IMG/VR virus record: IMGVR_UViG_3300013004_000236
Coordinates: 1-20,316 of that record
Origin: a virus
Strand: one strand, 5' to 3'
DNA: 20,316 nucleotides
This document shows positions 1 to 8,573 of the stretch, piece after piece (within the stretch, counting starts at the first letter, position 1; every line of letters begins with the position of its first letter). The position numbers and the translations under genes are program-made. The notes under the pieces were generated by a model that was not told the origin of the DNA, searched no databases, and was given only the letters and a program-made list of their open reading frames with translations.

Positions 1-1995
1 AGTTGGTGTCTGTGTTTTAGTCGGTGTTTGTGTTTTGGTATTTGTAGGTGTCATGGTAGGTGTTTTTGTTGGTGATGGCGATTGTGGTAAACAATCAGAA
101 ATTCCACCGAAAATTCTTTGTATTTGTAATACATTTGAGTTCGAACTCAAGTTATTGTCATTTCTGTTATATTCGAAACAACCTTCAATAAGTCCGCCAT
201 TATCTGAATTTATTGTACCGTAAAAATATGTGCCAGGTAATAAATCTATTGTATTGTAAATAAGTGCGTCAGATGTATAATATTCAACTGAAGTAGTAAC
301 ATTAACCAATACTCTTGTTGTAGGACAGTCAAGTGTTGGGTCTAAGTATTCGAAACTGACTCTACCTGAAACCCCCACCTTATTTGCCGGAGTTGATGTT
401 GGCGTAGGTGTAACAGTTGGTGTTGGTGTTTGTGATGCATTGAATATTGAGAAATTCATACCCACCACATAAACCGGTGAGTTTGATGGGGTTGGTGTGA
501 CAAAATTATATGTAAAATCAAAATCTACGTTTTGAGCTGGTACCGGTGAAGATGGTGTGGGTGTTGGTTGAAACTGACAATCAAAATATGCCGCAAAGTC
601 GAAAGTAGAACAATCTACCGTTGGTGTTTCTCCACTACAATTTCCTACCGTAAAAATATGTGAATCTAAATCAGGACAATTTGAATAGCAAGGATATTTC
701 CCACTTAAAATAATGTCTCCTCCGTTAATTGGTACTAAACACCATTCATTACCATTAAAAATAATCAAACCAATCTGTGAAGTACCCCCCGAATAATAAG
801 GTCTATTATTGAAATCATCACCTGTTGGAACGTATGTCCCACTATAACCCGATATTGAAGGGAAAGTTGTATTTAAACAAAAACTATTATAAGGGCAAGG
901 TTCAGGTGTTGGTGATGGGGTTGGAGTTATAGTTGGGGTCGCTCTTGGCGTTCTTGTCGGTGTAGGTGTTGGTACGCAATCATTACAACTTATAAATGAT
1001 GGTGAACCTAAATATGTACCACCAGGTCCTCCAAATTGTAAGAAAGAATAGCAAACTCCATTATCAGTATATGTAGCACCCAAAAACGCAGTATCTGAAT
1101 CTACATTAAAATAAAATGTCGCACCATCCGAACACCTATAAAGAACCGCAGATTGTATTGAAGTTCTAGGGCAAATTTCACTAAAACAGTTAGATACTGA
1201 TGTAAATGTAACACCATTTGCATCATACAATTCACCCGCACCTGTGTATTCTACTATTGTCGCACAACCTTCGAACTCACCACTACCTGATATCAAATAG
1301 GTATTACCTGTTGTAGTTGGAATTCCGTTACCGGCAAATCTAAAAATATTACTTCCATCCTCACAACTTCTGAACTGTACTTGTGCTAAACCAGAAGGTG
1401 TTATACTTGGTGTAACCGTATTTGTAGGTGTTATACTTGGCGTAACAGTGTTTGTAGGTGTTTGAGTTCTTGTAGTTGTATTAGTTGGAGTATTTGTAGG
1501 TGTTTGAGTTCTTGTGGTTGTATTAGTTGGGGTATTTGTTGGTGTTTGTGTATTTGTAGGTGTTTGAGTTCTTGTTGCCGTATTAGTTGGGGTTGTTGTT
1601 TTTGTTGGTGTTCGTGAGTTAGTAGGTGTAACACTATTTGTAGGTGTGTTACTCATGGTTGGAGTATTAGTTCTTGTATTTGTAGGTGTCTGTGTTGGTG
1701 TTTGTGTGGTAGTCGGTGTTTGTGTGGTAGTCGGAGTAGGTGTTGGTGTAACAAAACAAGTTGATATTGCAATAATTACACCATCTGAGTCAGTTTGATA
1801 ACAACTTGTACCCCCTTGTGTGTAATCGGAGAAATACCCTGCACCCACTTTTGTACTACAAATCGAGTCACTATATAGTTTGGTTCCGACTACTAACGGG
1901 CTACTGTCCGAATAAAAACTGTCTGTGGAACTCAAAGAACACGCGTCCTGACAGCTACTACCGGTGTAAGCAAGTTTACTAGGAATACAAGGCAT
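1..1995 (-). CDS. Fibre/adhesin-like virion protein with Thr-Pro linkers (C-terminus beyond window)
   Basis: This is an open frame of 665 codons from an ATG at 1995 to the left edge with no stop, so the C-terminus lies outside the window. It alternates compact Cys-containing blocks with low-complexity Thr-Pro linkers. The N-terminal block (about residues 1-81) has six or more Cys and a pattern of 'LYSD...GYFSD...YQTDSDG', a style I associate with phage tail-fibre modules. A long linker covers residues 83-201 in units such as TPTNT, TPTQT and TPSIT. Further blocks at about 202-340 and 366-476 are separated by shorter linkers near 342-365, 477-484, 499-505 and 522-538. Another linker starts near residue 632 and runs to the edge. 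It stands alone, with its own promoter-like motif 18 nt upstream, and diverges from the small rightward gene at 2102. The bead-and-string layout suggests an extended fibre or surface adhesin that reaches the host. That role is inferred, as no catalytic motif or signal peptide is visible. Confidence 0.85.
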   Translation of the reverse strand, partial: MPCIPSKLAYTGSSCQDACSLSSTDSFYSDSSPLVVGTKLYSDSICSTKVGAGYFSDYTQGGTSCYQTDSDGVIIAISTCFVTPTPTPTTTQTPTTTQTPTQTPTNTRTNTPTMSNTPTNSVTPTNSRTPTKTTTPTNTATRTQTPTNTQTPTNTPTNTTTRTQTPTNTPTNTTTRTQTPTNTVTPSITPTNTVTPSITPSGLAQVQFRSCEDGSNIFRFAGNGIPTTTGNTYLISGSGEFEGCATIVEYTGAGELYDANGVTFTSVSNCFSEICPRTSIQSAVLYRCSDGATFYFNVDSDTAFLGATYTDNGVCYSFLQFGGPGGTYLGSPSFISCNDCVPTPTPTRTPRATPTITPTPSPTPEPCPYNSFCLNTTFPSISGYSGTYVPTGDDFNNRPYYSGGTSQIGLIIFNGNEWCLVPINGGDIILSGKYPCYSNCPDLDSHIFTVGNCSGETPTVDCSTFDFAAYFDCQFQPTPTPSSPVPAQNVDFDFTYNFVTPTPSNSPVYVVGMNFSIFNASQTPTPTVTPTPTSTPANKVGVSGRVSFEYLDPTLDCPTTRVLVNVTTSVEYYTSDALIYNTIDLLPGTYFYGTINSDNGGLIEGCFEYNRNDNNLSSNSNVLQIQRIFGGISDCLPQSPSPTKTPTMTPTNTKTQTPTKTQTPT
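1396..1455 (-). repeat. 30-bp in-frame tandem repeat (two copies)
   Basis: Copies at 1396-1425 and 1426-1455 differ at 3 of 30 positions, and each encodes ten residues of the pattern PTNTVTPSIT. The block directly adjoins the 42-bp repeat and lies at the C-terminal end of the long linker. Confidence 0.85.
1453..1596 (-). repeat. 42-bp in-frame tandem repeat (three copies)
   Basis: Copies lie at 1453-1494, 1495-1536 and 1555-1596. The first two differ at only 2 of 42 positions. The third is more diverged and is offset by an 18-bp insert made of the same short units. Each copy encodes 14 residues of the pattern PTNTTTRTQTPTNT. The period is a multiple of three, so gain or loss of a copy would keep the frame and change only linker length. 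Confidence 0.85.
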
Positions 1996-2012
1996 AAATT
2001 TTCTTTATTATC

Positions 2013-2025
2013 TTATAAATAATTT
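2013..2025 (-). promoter_or_regulatory. Promoter-like motif (TATTTATAA type) of the left-edge gene
   Basis: Read on the minus strand this is AAATTATTTATAA. It differs at one position from the AAACTATTTATAA core found upstream of the 8536 and 17601 genes. It lies 17 nt upstream of the ATG at 1995, in the divergent spacer between that gene and the rightward gene at 2102. No Shine-Dalgarno sequence separates it from the start. Promoter function is inferred from conservation and placement. Confidence 0.5.
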
Positions 2026-2101
2026 GAACTTCGTTTTATTTTTGTTTTAAAGATAAATGTTGAATTTTTTTTATAAACATCAATATATAAAATATTTATT
2101 T

Positions 2102-2278
2102 ATGATGAAATTACTAAAAACGATAAAGAAAATAATTAGAGAGTCCGAAGAGAGGTATAACAAGGCGTGTGATTACGGAGCACCTGTTGATGAGTTAGAT
2201 AAATTGGAAAAGAATTATAAAGATTCCTTGAAACTTTTAAAAATTTACGACGAAAAATTGTCTGAAAAGAAGCCCTAA
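2102..2278 (+). CDS. Small Lys-rich helical protein, function unknown
   Basis: This is the only rightward gene I accept, at 58 residues. It is rich in Lys and Glu with a heptad-like run of Leu and Ile (LLKTIKKIIRESEERY..., LDKLEKNYKDSLKLLKIYDEKL), so it is probably two amphipathic helices forming a helical hairpin or coiled coil. There is no signal peptide or Cys pair. I chose ATG 2102 (ATG 2105 is equally possible). The ATG at 2057 would add 15 residues rich in Phe, Tyr and His that fit the protein poorly. The upstream DNA is very AT-rich with no Shine-Dalgarno sequence. The stop overlaps the stop of the minus-strand gene at 2275 tail-to-tail. The family is not recognised. Its opposite orientation suggests separate timing from the virion genes, and being a chance ORF remains possible. 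Confidence 0.6.
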   Translation: MMKLLKTIKKIIRESEERYNKACDYGAPVDELDKLEKNYKDSLKLLKIYDEKLSEKKP

Positions 2279-2496
2279 CAGGAAACGACTTTAAATGTTT
2301 CGCACCCCCCCGTCGTTTGTATAATTAACATTACTGATGTTAAATCATTAAAATAACTCTCAGGAAATTCAAATTCAACAGACGGTTCTATTGTTGTGAT
2401 TTGACCCAAATATTGTCTATTATTACCCAAAAAATCGGCGGCAAATATATTAACGGGGACTTCCCCATCGTAATTATCTATCGTAATTAAGTTCAT
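2275..2496 (-). CDS. Small hypothetical protein, last gene of cluster B
   Basis: The product is 73 residues, acidic and beta-type, with sequence such as NLITIDNYDGEVPVNIFAAD and a C-terminus ending in VVSC. The ATG at 2496 overlaps the stop of the 715-residue gene by one base, so translation is probably coupled. The family is not recognised. Its position after the SprB-repeat protein suggests a small fibre-associated or attachment protein, but the sequence alone does not show this. It has two Cys (in GGCE and at the last residue) and no membrane segment. Its stop at 2275-2277 overlaps the stop of the rightward small gene, leaving no room for a terminator between them. Confidence 0.75.
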   Translation of the reverse strand: MNLITIDNYDGEVPVNIFAADFLGNNRQYLGQITTIEPSVEFEFPESYFNDLTSVMLIIQTTGGCETFKVVSC

Positions 2497-4643
2497 TAAC
2501 TATTACAATTTATAACATAATCTATCAGTAGATAAACTTTAATATTTATAGCGGTTACCGTACCATCTACTATATCCGCATTATTCACATCACTAATAAT
2601 CAATAACTTATTATTAAGTTCATCTATGATTACATCACCAACACCTCTTACTTTCAAAATCATAGATTTAATTGTGTCATACCAAATATTGTCGTTTGGA
2701 GGTGTAACCAAGGAATTTGAAATATAAAATGGTTCTATTGCCTCTGTTCCGTATGGTTGAACCAATACTTTTGCATTGAATGTTGCACTTACCAATTGAC
2801 ACCCAGTATTTCCAGATGTCAAATCATAAAATCCCTCATTCAACATTTTCAACATACTATATTTTGCCGAGGTACTCATGTTAAATGTTTCTTGGGAAAC
2901 TGTGTATTTTTTATATGATGATATAAGTGTACTACCCTCTATCGTTGTGGTTCTTTGAGCATAACTACCATTTGAATCAATAAGTGTTAAAGAATATGTA
3001 CCAGCAGTTAAATTTTCTACTTTGATTGTTTGTGGGTTACCTGAAACATTAGAGGACCAATTAAAAGTGTAAGGTGGTACTCCTGACGTTACAAGAGCGG
3101 TTATTGTTCCTCCACTTGGTATTTTCGCACTTGTTGGTAACAAAGTAAAATTAACTTGTGGTGTAGTTGAGACAAACACCGCAACAGTTTGTTTACACCC
3201 ATTAAAATCTGTGACTGTCACACTATGTTGTCCTTCAACAACATTTTGAAAGGTAACCGCAGTTAAACTTGTTTGTAAAATATCTACCGTTCCATTATCT
3301 AATGAGTAGTTATACGGTGGTGTTGCATTTTCACTTATTGTCACTTCAATAATCCCATTTGCTAAACCCAAAGTAGTACCTGTGGATGTTGCGGAAATAG
3401 TGTATTGATTAAGACTATCTACACTATATGTAGAATAAAAAGTACATCCTGATGTGTCTTCCACTTGTAAACCATAAGTCCCTCCACTTAATCCTGAAAA
3501 AAGATTTGACCTTTGAAATGAAGTAACGATTTTAGTATCTGTTGATGGATAAGTTAATGTGTATGTTAATGGAAGTACTCCTCCTTGTACAACCGCTGTT
3601 ATACTACCATCAACAACCGAACAACTTGAATTTGTTGTTTCTACTGTCACATCACTAATGCCCGTAGGATTACTTAAAGTAGTACTTATACTTGTTTCAC
3701 AAAGTCCCGCATCTTTCACAGATATTGCGTAAAATCCACCACCTAAACCACTCAAAGTTAATTCTCGAGTATAAGAAATTTCAACATACCCTGTTGAAGC
3801 CGAATAGTAAAATGGTACGGTTCCACCTGTAACAAAAATTGTTAAACTTCCATTATTTGTTAAACATGTCGGAGGGGTCGATACGAAATTGTAAATTGTT
3901 AGTGGTTCTACGTCAGTAACCACACCTGTTTTTGTGACACTACAATTAAGAGAATCTGTTACAGTAACTCCATAACTTCCCGAAGTAAGACCTGTAATTG
4001 TACTTCCTGTCCCACCATTACTCCAAGAGTATGTGTACGGTGGAGTTCCTGTTTGTCCTGTAACAAATATTTTTCCAAGGGGTGAAAATCCACAAGCCGA
4101 GTTTGGTACTATATATAAACCGTAATCAAGTGATGTTGTATCTTGAATAACAAAAGTTTCACTTTTTCCGGTACATCCTCCATAGTCTTGCGATACCATG
4201 TAATAAGTTCCAGCACTTAGATTTCCAAAAAAAGCTAAGTTGGATGTTGTTGTTGCAGAAGTTAAAAATGTATTATCGTTTGTATATAAAGAAAAATATT
4301 GTACTGAATATGCATTAGATGAAGAACCACTTACATAACCATTATTTAATCCACATGTTGTGTCCGATACACCCAAAATATTACAACAATTACCGTTCGA
4401 TATTGGTGCATTTACAAATATCTCTTCATTTACCGGTACTGAACTATCAGTAATTCTAATACTGTATGTTCCCGCATAAAGACCCCCTCTTGTTGATGTT
4501 GTGGTATTTGTATCTGTCCCTAAATCAGGATTAGTCCAAGTAATGTTATAAGGTGATGTTCCACCAGTTACTGCAAGAGTAATACTTCCCGAGCCATTAC
4601 TCGAACAATCACCAATAGTACTTAAGTTATATGTAATCGCCAT
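2496..4643 (-). CDS. Virion protein with seven SprB-like Ig-type repeats
   Basis: Residues 1-571 fall into seven modules of about 75-90 residues: 1-81, 82-170, 171-246, 247-327, 328-411, 412-495 and 496-571. Most follow the SprB-repeat pattern of a Cys near the start, a GSI-type strand, GGTxPY then a W or Y strand, a GL.aGTY turn, and a xVTD.nGC end. The clearest is 171-246 (GTPPYTYSWSNG, then SGSYGVTVTDSLNC). Residues 572-715 form a different C-terminal domain without the pattern. SprB repeats are best known from the gliding-motility adhesin SprB of Flavobacterium. Here they probably build an extended stalk for host contact. There is no signal peptide, which fits a virion protein rather than a secreted adhesin. 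It starts three bases after the 993-residue gene, and its stop overlaps the next ATG by one base. Confidence 0.85.
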   Translation of the reverse strand: MAITYNLSTIGDCSSNGSGSITLAVTGGTSPYNITWTNPDLGTDTNTTTSTRGGLYAGTYSIRITDSSVPVNEEIFVNAPISNGNCCNILGVSDTTCGLNNGYVSGSSSNAYSVQYFSLYTNDNTFLTSATTTSNLAFFGNLSAGTYYMVSQDYGGCTGKSETFVIQDTTSLDYGLYIVPNSACGFSPLGKIFVTGQTGTPPYTYSWSNGGTGSTITGLTSGSYGVTVTDSLNCSVTKTGVVTDVEPLTIYNFVSTPPTCLTNNGSLTIFVTGGTVPFYYSASTGYVEISYTRELTLSGLGGGFYAISVKDAGLCETSISTTLSNPTGISDVTVETTNSSCSVVDGSITAVVQGGVLPLTYTLTYPSTDTKIVTSFQRSNLFSGLSGGTYGLQVEDTSGCTFYSTYSVDSLNQYTISATSTGTTLGLANGIIEVTISENATPPYNYSLDNGTVDILQTSLTAVTFQNVVEGQHSVTVTDFNGCKQTVAVFVSTTPQVNFTLLPTSAKIPSGGTITALVTSGVPPYTFNWSSNVSGNPQTIKVENLTAGTYSLTLIDSNGSYAQRTTTIEGSTLISSYKKYTVSQETFNMSTSAKYSMLKMLNEGFYDLTSGNTGCQLVSATFNAKVLVQPYGTEAIEPFYISNSLVTPPNDNIWYDTIKSMILKVRGVGDVIIDELNNKLLIISDVNNADIVDGTVTAINIKVYLLIDYVINCNS

Positions 4644-4646
4644 TCA

Positions 4647-7628
4647 TCAACAATTTACGTTTATATTTATACCAACATCTAATGTCAAACTCTCAGCCAA
4701 GTATAAAGGTTGATTAGTCAGATTTGTAATAGTTAAGTTATTTCCGTTCAAATTAAACCATAAATTATAATTTAATAAATCAGGAAGACTGTTTTTTAAT
4801 GCTAACTTCCACTGTCCGTCTGTTGGATAACCGTTTAGGCCAATTCCATCATAGAATTTATATTGAACTAATTGAGTTTGACCTATTTTCAAATCTACAT
4901 ACCATTCCGTTCTGAGTGTATTTATCCCATTACATAATGTAATACTTGTTCCATTTTCTTCAAGTAGTTCTTCTACTTGTTTGTTAAGTATTCCGCTAAA
5001 TGAGGTAATCAAACTTGAACTATTTAACCATGGGTATATTGAAAGTGTTACTTTTTCCTCACTCGCGCCATAATTCACCAAACTAGCCGTTTTACGGCAA
5101 GGGTCAACAAATTTTGTTTGGATTATACAACCTCTTTGTCTTCGATATACAAACTTTTGTCTGTGTAAAACAGAATTCTCAAACCTTGTACCTCCTTGCC
5201 AAATTGTAGTTGCAGGAATCATTTGTTCTACCAACTTCATCCAATTTGTTCCCATACCATTTACATAATCAATAAGTTTTTGATATGTATACTGATTGTT
5301 TTGGACACCTATGTTTTGATATTGTTGTATGTATTTCCAAAACAAAGATTGTAATGTTGGGTAACCACCTGTTTTTCCATCGGTGATAAATTGTCTATTT
5401 CTAGCATTTATCATATTTTGCCAAAAAGTTTCCTTGAATTCGAAGAAGGTTTTGTTTTGTGGTTCCGGGTCTATAACAGTAGAATCAACACCTCCAGGTT
5501 CAGGATAATTTACCGTTAATCCTGATTGGGGTATTGGATAATCATATCTTCTCGATTGTTCCCAAATTTCATATGTCAACCCTTGTCCAGGGTTCAAGAA
5601 AATATCAACATTTTTTATATTCAATACTAACCTTTCGTCATTAGTAAAATAATATGAGTTGTAGTTCGCATCGTTAGAAGCCCTTAATTTGTCGTCAGTA
5701 GAAATCCAAGATTTGTTATTATCAATAGTTTTATCTAATCTAAAACCATCATAAATGTAAGGGAACTTTCTAAAAATACTTAAATAATCTTGACCGTATG
5801 TGAAAGGTTTTAACTGTGTTTGAATTTCTGTATTCTGACCTCGATATAATTTACTATCAATTACAATTTCTTCCGAACTTCTATGTTGTGGTGTTTGCTC
5901 GTACCATCCCGCACCCTTTTGGAAAAAGAAGTCTTCCGTATCTATTGGAGCTCTTGGATATCCAAATTCATCAACAGGGTAATTTTCCCTTGTTACAGTT
6001 ACACTTTGGAATATTGATTGGTTCGTAAATGCGGTGAAGGTCTGACCTTTTAACTTGAAAATTTGACCTACTTGTAATTGTGGTACTTCTTCAACATATG
6101 TTCCTCCCGTAATTTTCGCGAACTGTGAATTGAAGAAATCCATGTCTACTTTCCTATCCGCAATTTCAACATGTTCGTTATATTCTACCAAGGATTCAGG
6201 AGCGCCTATTAAATTCAGTAAGAATTCAACAGACCTTCTAGTTCCTTTGGATTTGAATATATATGCTGAGTTAAGTATTAAATTTCTATAAAACGCGTAG
6301 TTTAATTCTTGTGATGTTAGAGCCCTCGTATATCCAGGATAATTTGGTCTTGCTTGGTCTCCAAATATAGTATCTAAAAAATTATCATTAGTAATTGGAG
6401 AGAAATTTGAACCCCAACCTAATGTTTTTGCTAAATCAACTAATAATTCGTTTGGAATATCGTTTGATGGGTTGTAATTAACCGAATTCATGAACGCCAA
6501 CCCATCTATATATTTTTTTATATCATCAAAACTTCTACCATATATTTGGAATACTTTTTCAACTTTTCTTCCTATGGTGTCAAACTCTTTTAACGAACCT
6601 GAGGTCAAAAATCTCGAAATCAAATTGGTCTTAAAAGAGTCCATGGTTTCTGCAACCTGTTGAAGGGATGCAATATAATCATCGAACAGGGTGTTTCTAA
6701 TATCAAGATTCCATGGTCCGTCTTTGGGCCAAGTTATTTTTTGATTATTTACCGTAAATTGTCCGTTGTCTAATTCTACAGGTACTTGGAAATTGGCGCT
6801 ATATTCAGGTACAACTAACCTATTCAACAAGAAATTTTCAATCTCATCGAATCTCTCCGCAAATACTTCATCAACAATAAAATCGTTTGGCCTTATTATG
6901 AAATTATCAGTAATTGTAGTTGCAGTAGTTCCAAATGGAGCCCCCGAAACATAAAAAGATATATAACCCGAAAAAAAAGATTCTGATGGTTGGAAGGATT
7001 CTATCTTATATTCCAAACCATTAATTGACACCGCATAATCCAAATAAGTATTTGATAAATTCCTATACTCAGACACTTGCATCTCTCTTCGAGCAATGTT
7101 AACATCCGCACTTGTTGTATAATCAATTTCAAATGGGTTGAATATTCTATCTACATTAACCTCAAAATATGTCTCATCATTTACTGCATTATATAATATA
7201 TTAACCGCGGTATCTCCTCGTAGTAAATCAGGTGTTATATTCATAACATCGAGAGATGCGGGGAAATAATTAATTATCTTTGTTATTGAAACACCAAACC
7301 TTTTAGATAACGAACCATACATGGAAAAGTTCAAAACTTGGCTCGTGTCAAATACAGGATATACACCAAATTGAGTTCTTTGTATAACACCACTTTGTGC
7401 GACATTATTTATATTCAAATCCTCCAAATTTATTGGATTTGAAAATGCACCAACACCGAAATTTCTATTAACTTTGTCAACTACTTTTGTGGTAAACTCA
7501 AAATTACCTTGCGTTAACCCACCTCCATCTACTAATTGTAGACCGACAATATTATCTGAGAAGGTCGCAGCACCACTCCCAGGTCTTGGGGGATAAAAAT
7601 ATTTTGTGTTATTAACCGTTGTTGCCAT
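4647..7628 (-). CDS. Large baseplate/tail protein with possible P2 gpI-like segment
   Basis: This 993-residue protein starts at an ATG that overlaps the previous stop by one base (TAATG). The N-terminal third is beta-type. The middle, about residues 290-500, becomes helical and includes a stretch near 440-490 with YRNLILNSAYIFKSKGTRRS around K461-G462-T463, then FLLNLIGAP. A helix, 'KGT' and a following helix resemble the tail-protein I family (P2 gpI, Mu gp48), whose members connect wedge and fibres. That match is by eye only. The C-terminal half is rich in Tyr, Asn and aromatic residues and ends in a beta region (from about 890) with TNQPLYLAESLTLDVGININ. It is 3 bases from the SprB-repeat gene. 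It probably links the baseplate to the fibre proteins downstream, and no enzymatic motif is visible. Confidence 0.8.
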   Translation of the reverse strand: MATTVNNTKYFYPPRPGSGAATFSDNIVGLQLVDGGGLTQGNFEFTTKVVDKVNRNFGVGAFSNPINLEDLNINNVAQSGVIQRTQFGVYPVFDTSQVLNFSMYGSLSKRFGVSITKIINYFPASLDVMNITPDLLRGDTAVNILYNAVNDETYFEVNVDRIFNPFEIDYTTSADVNIARREMQVSEYRNLSNTYLDYAVSINGLEYKIESFQPSESFFSGYISFYVSGAPFGTTATTITDNFIIRPNDFIVDEVFAERFDEIENFLLNRLVVPEYSANFQVPVELDNGQFTVNNQKITWPKDGPWNLDIRNTLFDDYIASLQQVAETMDSFKTNLISRFLTSGSLKEFDTIGRKVEKVFQIYGRSFDDIKKYIDGLAFMNSVNYNPSNDIPNELLVDLAKTLGWGSNFSPITNDNFLDTIFGDQARPNYPGYTRALTSQELNYAFYRNLILNSAYIFKSKGTRRSVEFLLNLIGAPESLVEYNEHVEIADRKVDMDFFNSQFAKITGGTYVEEVPQLQVGQIFKLKGQTFTAFTNQSIFQSVTVTRENYPVDEFGYPRAPIDTEDFFFQKGAGWYEQTPQHRSSEEIVIDSKLYRGQNTEIQTQLKPFTYGQDYLSIFRKFPYIYDGFRLDKTIDNNKSWISTDDKLRASNDANYNSYYFTNDERLVLNIKNVDIFLNPGQGLTYEIWEQSRRYDYPIPQSGLTVNYPEPGGVDSTVIDPEPQNKTFFEFKETFWQNMINARNRQFITDGKTGGYPTLQSLFWKYIQQYQNIGVQNNQYTYQKLIDYVNGMGTNWMKLVEQMIPATTIWQGGTRFENSVLHRQKFVYRRQRGCIIQTKFVDPCRKTASLVNYGASEEKVTLSIYPWLNSSSLITSFSGILNKQVEELLEENGTSITLCNGINTLRTEWYVDLKIGQTQLVQYKFYDGIGLNGYPTDGQWKLALKNSLPDLLNYNLWFNLNGNNLTITNLTNQPLYLAESLTLDVGININVNC

Positions 7629-8536
7629 TAAGTTGTTATATTGTTAAAATTCTTACTGAAATCAATATTAGCGTTTCTATTTTGTCTAACCTCATAAAGT
7701 AATTCGTTAAATTGGTCTCTAACCTCAAATAAGTTGTATTGTCTAAATATGTTATTATTTGAATCATAGATTGTGTAAATACCATCATCAATAGACTTGG
7801 TCTGATTTCCGTAAAGTGCAAGTGCCAAGGTATCTATGTCGTATTCTGCCATTTGTATATCTATTGTGACAGGATTAAAGAATGTATTTGTGATTATAAT
7901 ACTTTGTGCTGGTTGACCTATAAATGGTGTTGCGTTAGGTTTGTTCGTTGGTGATGATGAAGGTGAAACGGTTATGAATAATAAATTTGAAATTCCATCA
8001 ACATATCTGTATCTAATCGCCTTTTGGGTTGTGTTTGTTTGATTAACTACAACAGGTTCACAAAAGAAACATGATGTAATAATTCTAAAAAAGTTTGGTA
8101 TTTTACTTCCGTCAGGATTCAAATATTCAATTCTGAAACCAACAAGTCCTTGAGGAACAAACTTATTCAAGAACTGTGATGGAACATTCGCCAAATCAAC
8201 TATTATACCTTTAACATTAGGTAACGCGCTCAAAACACCACAATCCGTAATCTGTGTTCTAATCTGTGCGGGTCTCACATAAAGTGTGTAAAAACCTAAT
8301 GCATTAAACTCTTCCGATGGTAGAGTTAAGTTGTATAACCCACCAAGGATTTCTACATTCGGGTTCCCTCCTGTTTGTGAGTTATTGAAATATGGTCTCA
8401 ACAAAGTTGTTGCGTCCAAGGTTTTTAATACGAAATTATCCGTCACATCTCTCGAAGGAGTATAATTAAGTATTATTTCCACATCTTCAGGGGAAACGTC
8501 TGCTGGTCTCGAAGTTCCGTAAACGCCAATCGCCAT
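7628..8536 (-). CDS. Hypothetical virion protein, first gene of cluster B
   Basis: The product is 302 residues and mostly beta-type, with Asn-rich loops and an acidic N-terminus (ADVSPEDVEIILNYTPSRD). A C-x2-C pair occurs in ITSCFFCEPVV, and a Ser/Pro/Asn-rich turn (SPSSSPTNKPNATP) follows. The C-terminal 60 residues look more helical and charged (LFEVRDQFNELLYEVRQNRN). I do not recognise the family. It opens cluster B: the ATG at 8536 follows a 37-nt spacer carrying the conserved TATTTATAA motif, and its stop shares one base with the ATG of the 993-residue gene. Its place among tail proteins and its composition make a structural role likely. The residues before the ATG (CTAAAAG) contain no Shine-Dalgarno sequence. 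Confidence 0.8.
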   Translation of the reverse strand: MAIGVYGTSRPADVSPEDVEIILNYTPSRDVTDNFVLKTLDATTLLRPYFNNSQTGGNPNVEILGGLYNLTLPSEEFNALGFYTLYVRPAQIRTQITDCGVLSALPNVKGIIVDLANVPSQFLNKFVPQGLVGFRIEYLNPDGSKIPNFFRIITSCFFCEPVVVNQTNTTQKAIRYRYVDGISNLLFITVSPSSSPTNKPNATPFIGQPAQSIIITNTFFNPVTIDIQMAEYDIDTLALALYGNQTKSIDDGIYTIYDSNNNIFRQYNLFEVRDQFNELLYEVRQNRNANIDFSKNFNNITT

Positions 8537-8544
8537 CTTTTAGT

Positions 8545-8561
8545 TTTTTTATAAATAGTTT
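8545..8561 (-). promoter_or_regulatory. Promoter-like motif at the head of cluster B
   Basis: The minus-strand sequence AAACTATTTATAAAAAA is identical over 17 nt to the one at 17607-17623. It occupies most of the 37-nt gap between the PKD-domain gene and the 302-residue gene, ending 8 nt before the ATG at 8536. It is the only non-coding gap between 17601 and 2275 longer than a few bases. That placement argues for a transcription start or a conserved leader, but function is inferred. Confidence 0.55.
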
Positions 8562-8573
8562 TATTATTTTTTT

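Larger units (their letters stand above)
1393..1749 (-). repeat. Coding Thr-Pro-rich low-complexity linker
   Basis: This stretch encodes about 119 residues in which nearly every second residue is Thr and Pro recurs every few positions (units TPTNT, TPTQT, TTTRTQ, TPSIT). It is the longest of several such linkers in the left-edge gene. Thr-Pro linkers are generally extended and flexible, so it probably spaces the N-terminal block away from the rest of the fibre. Confidence 0.9.

Noticed and set aside
1396-1596. CRISPR-like array
   Set aside because: Repeats are direct, in-frame, without unique spacers of fixed length, and encode the Thr-Pro linker.
1431-1634. Leftward 67-codon Gln/His/Leu-rich frame
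   Set aside because: It is the off-frame reading of the Thr-Pro repeats, and its periodic Gln/His/Leu pattern is a product of the repeat.
8550-8557. T4 late promoter TATAAATA on the plus strand (also 2014-2021 and 17612-17619)
   Set aside because: In that orientation it would drive transcription antisense through the virion genes. I read the element on the minus strand, aligned with the gene heads.
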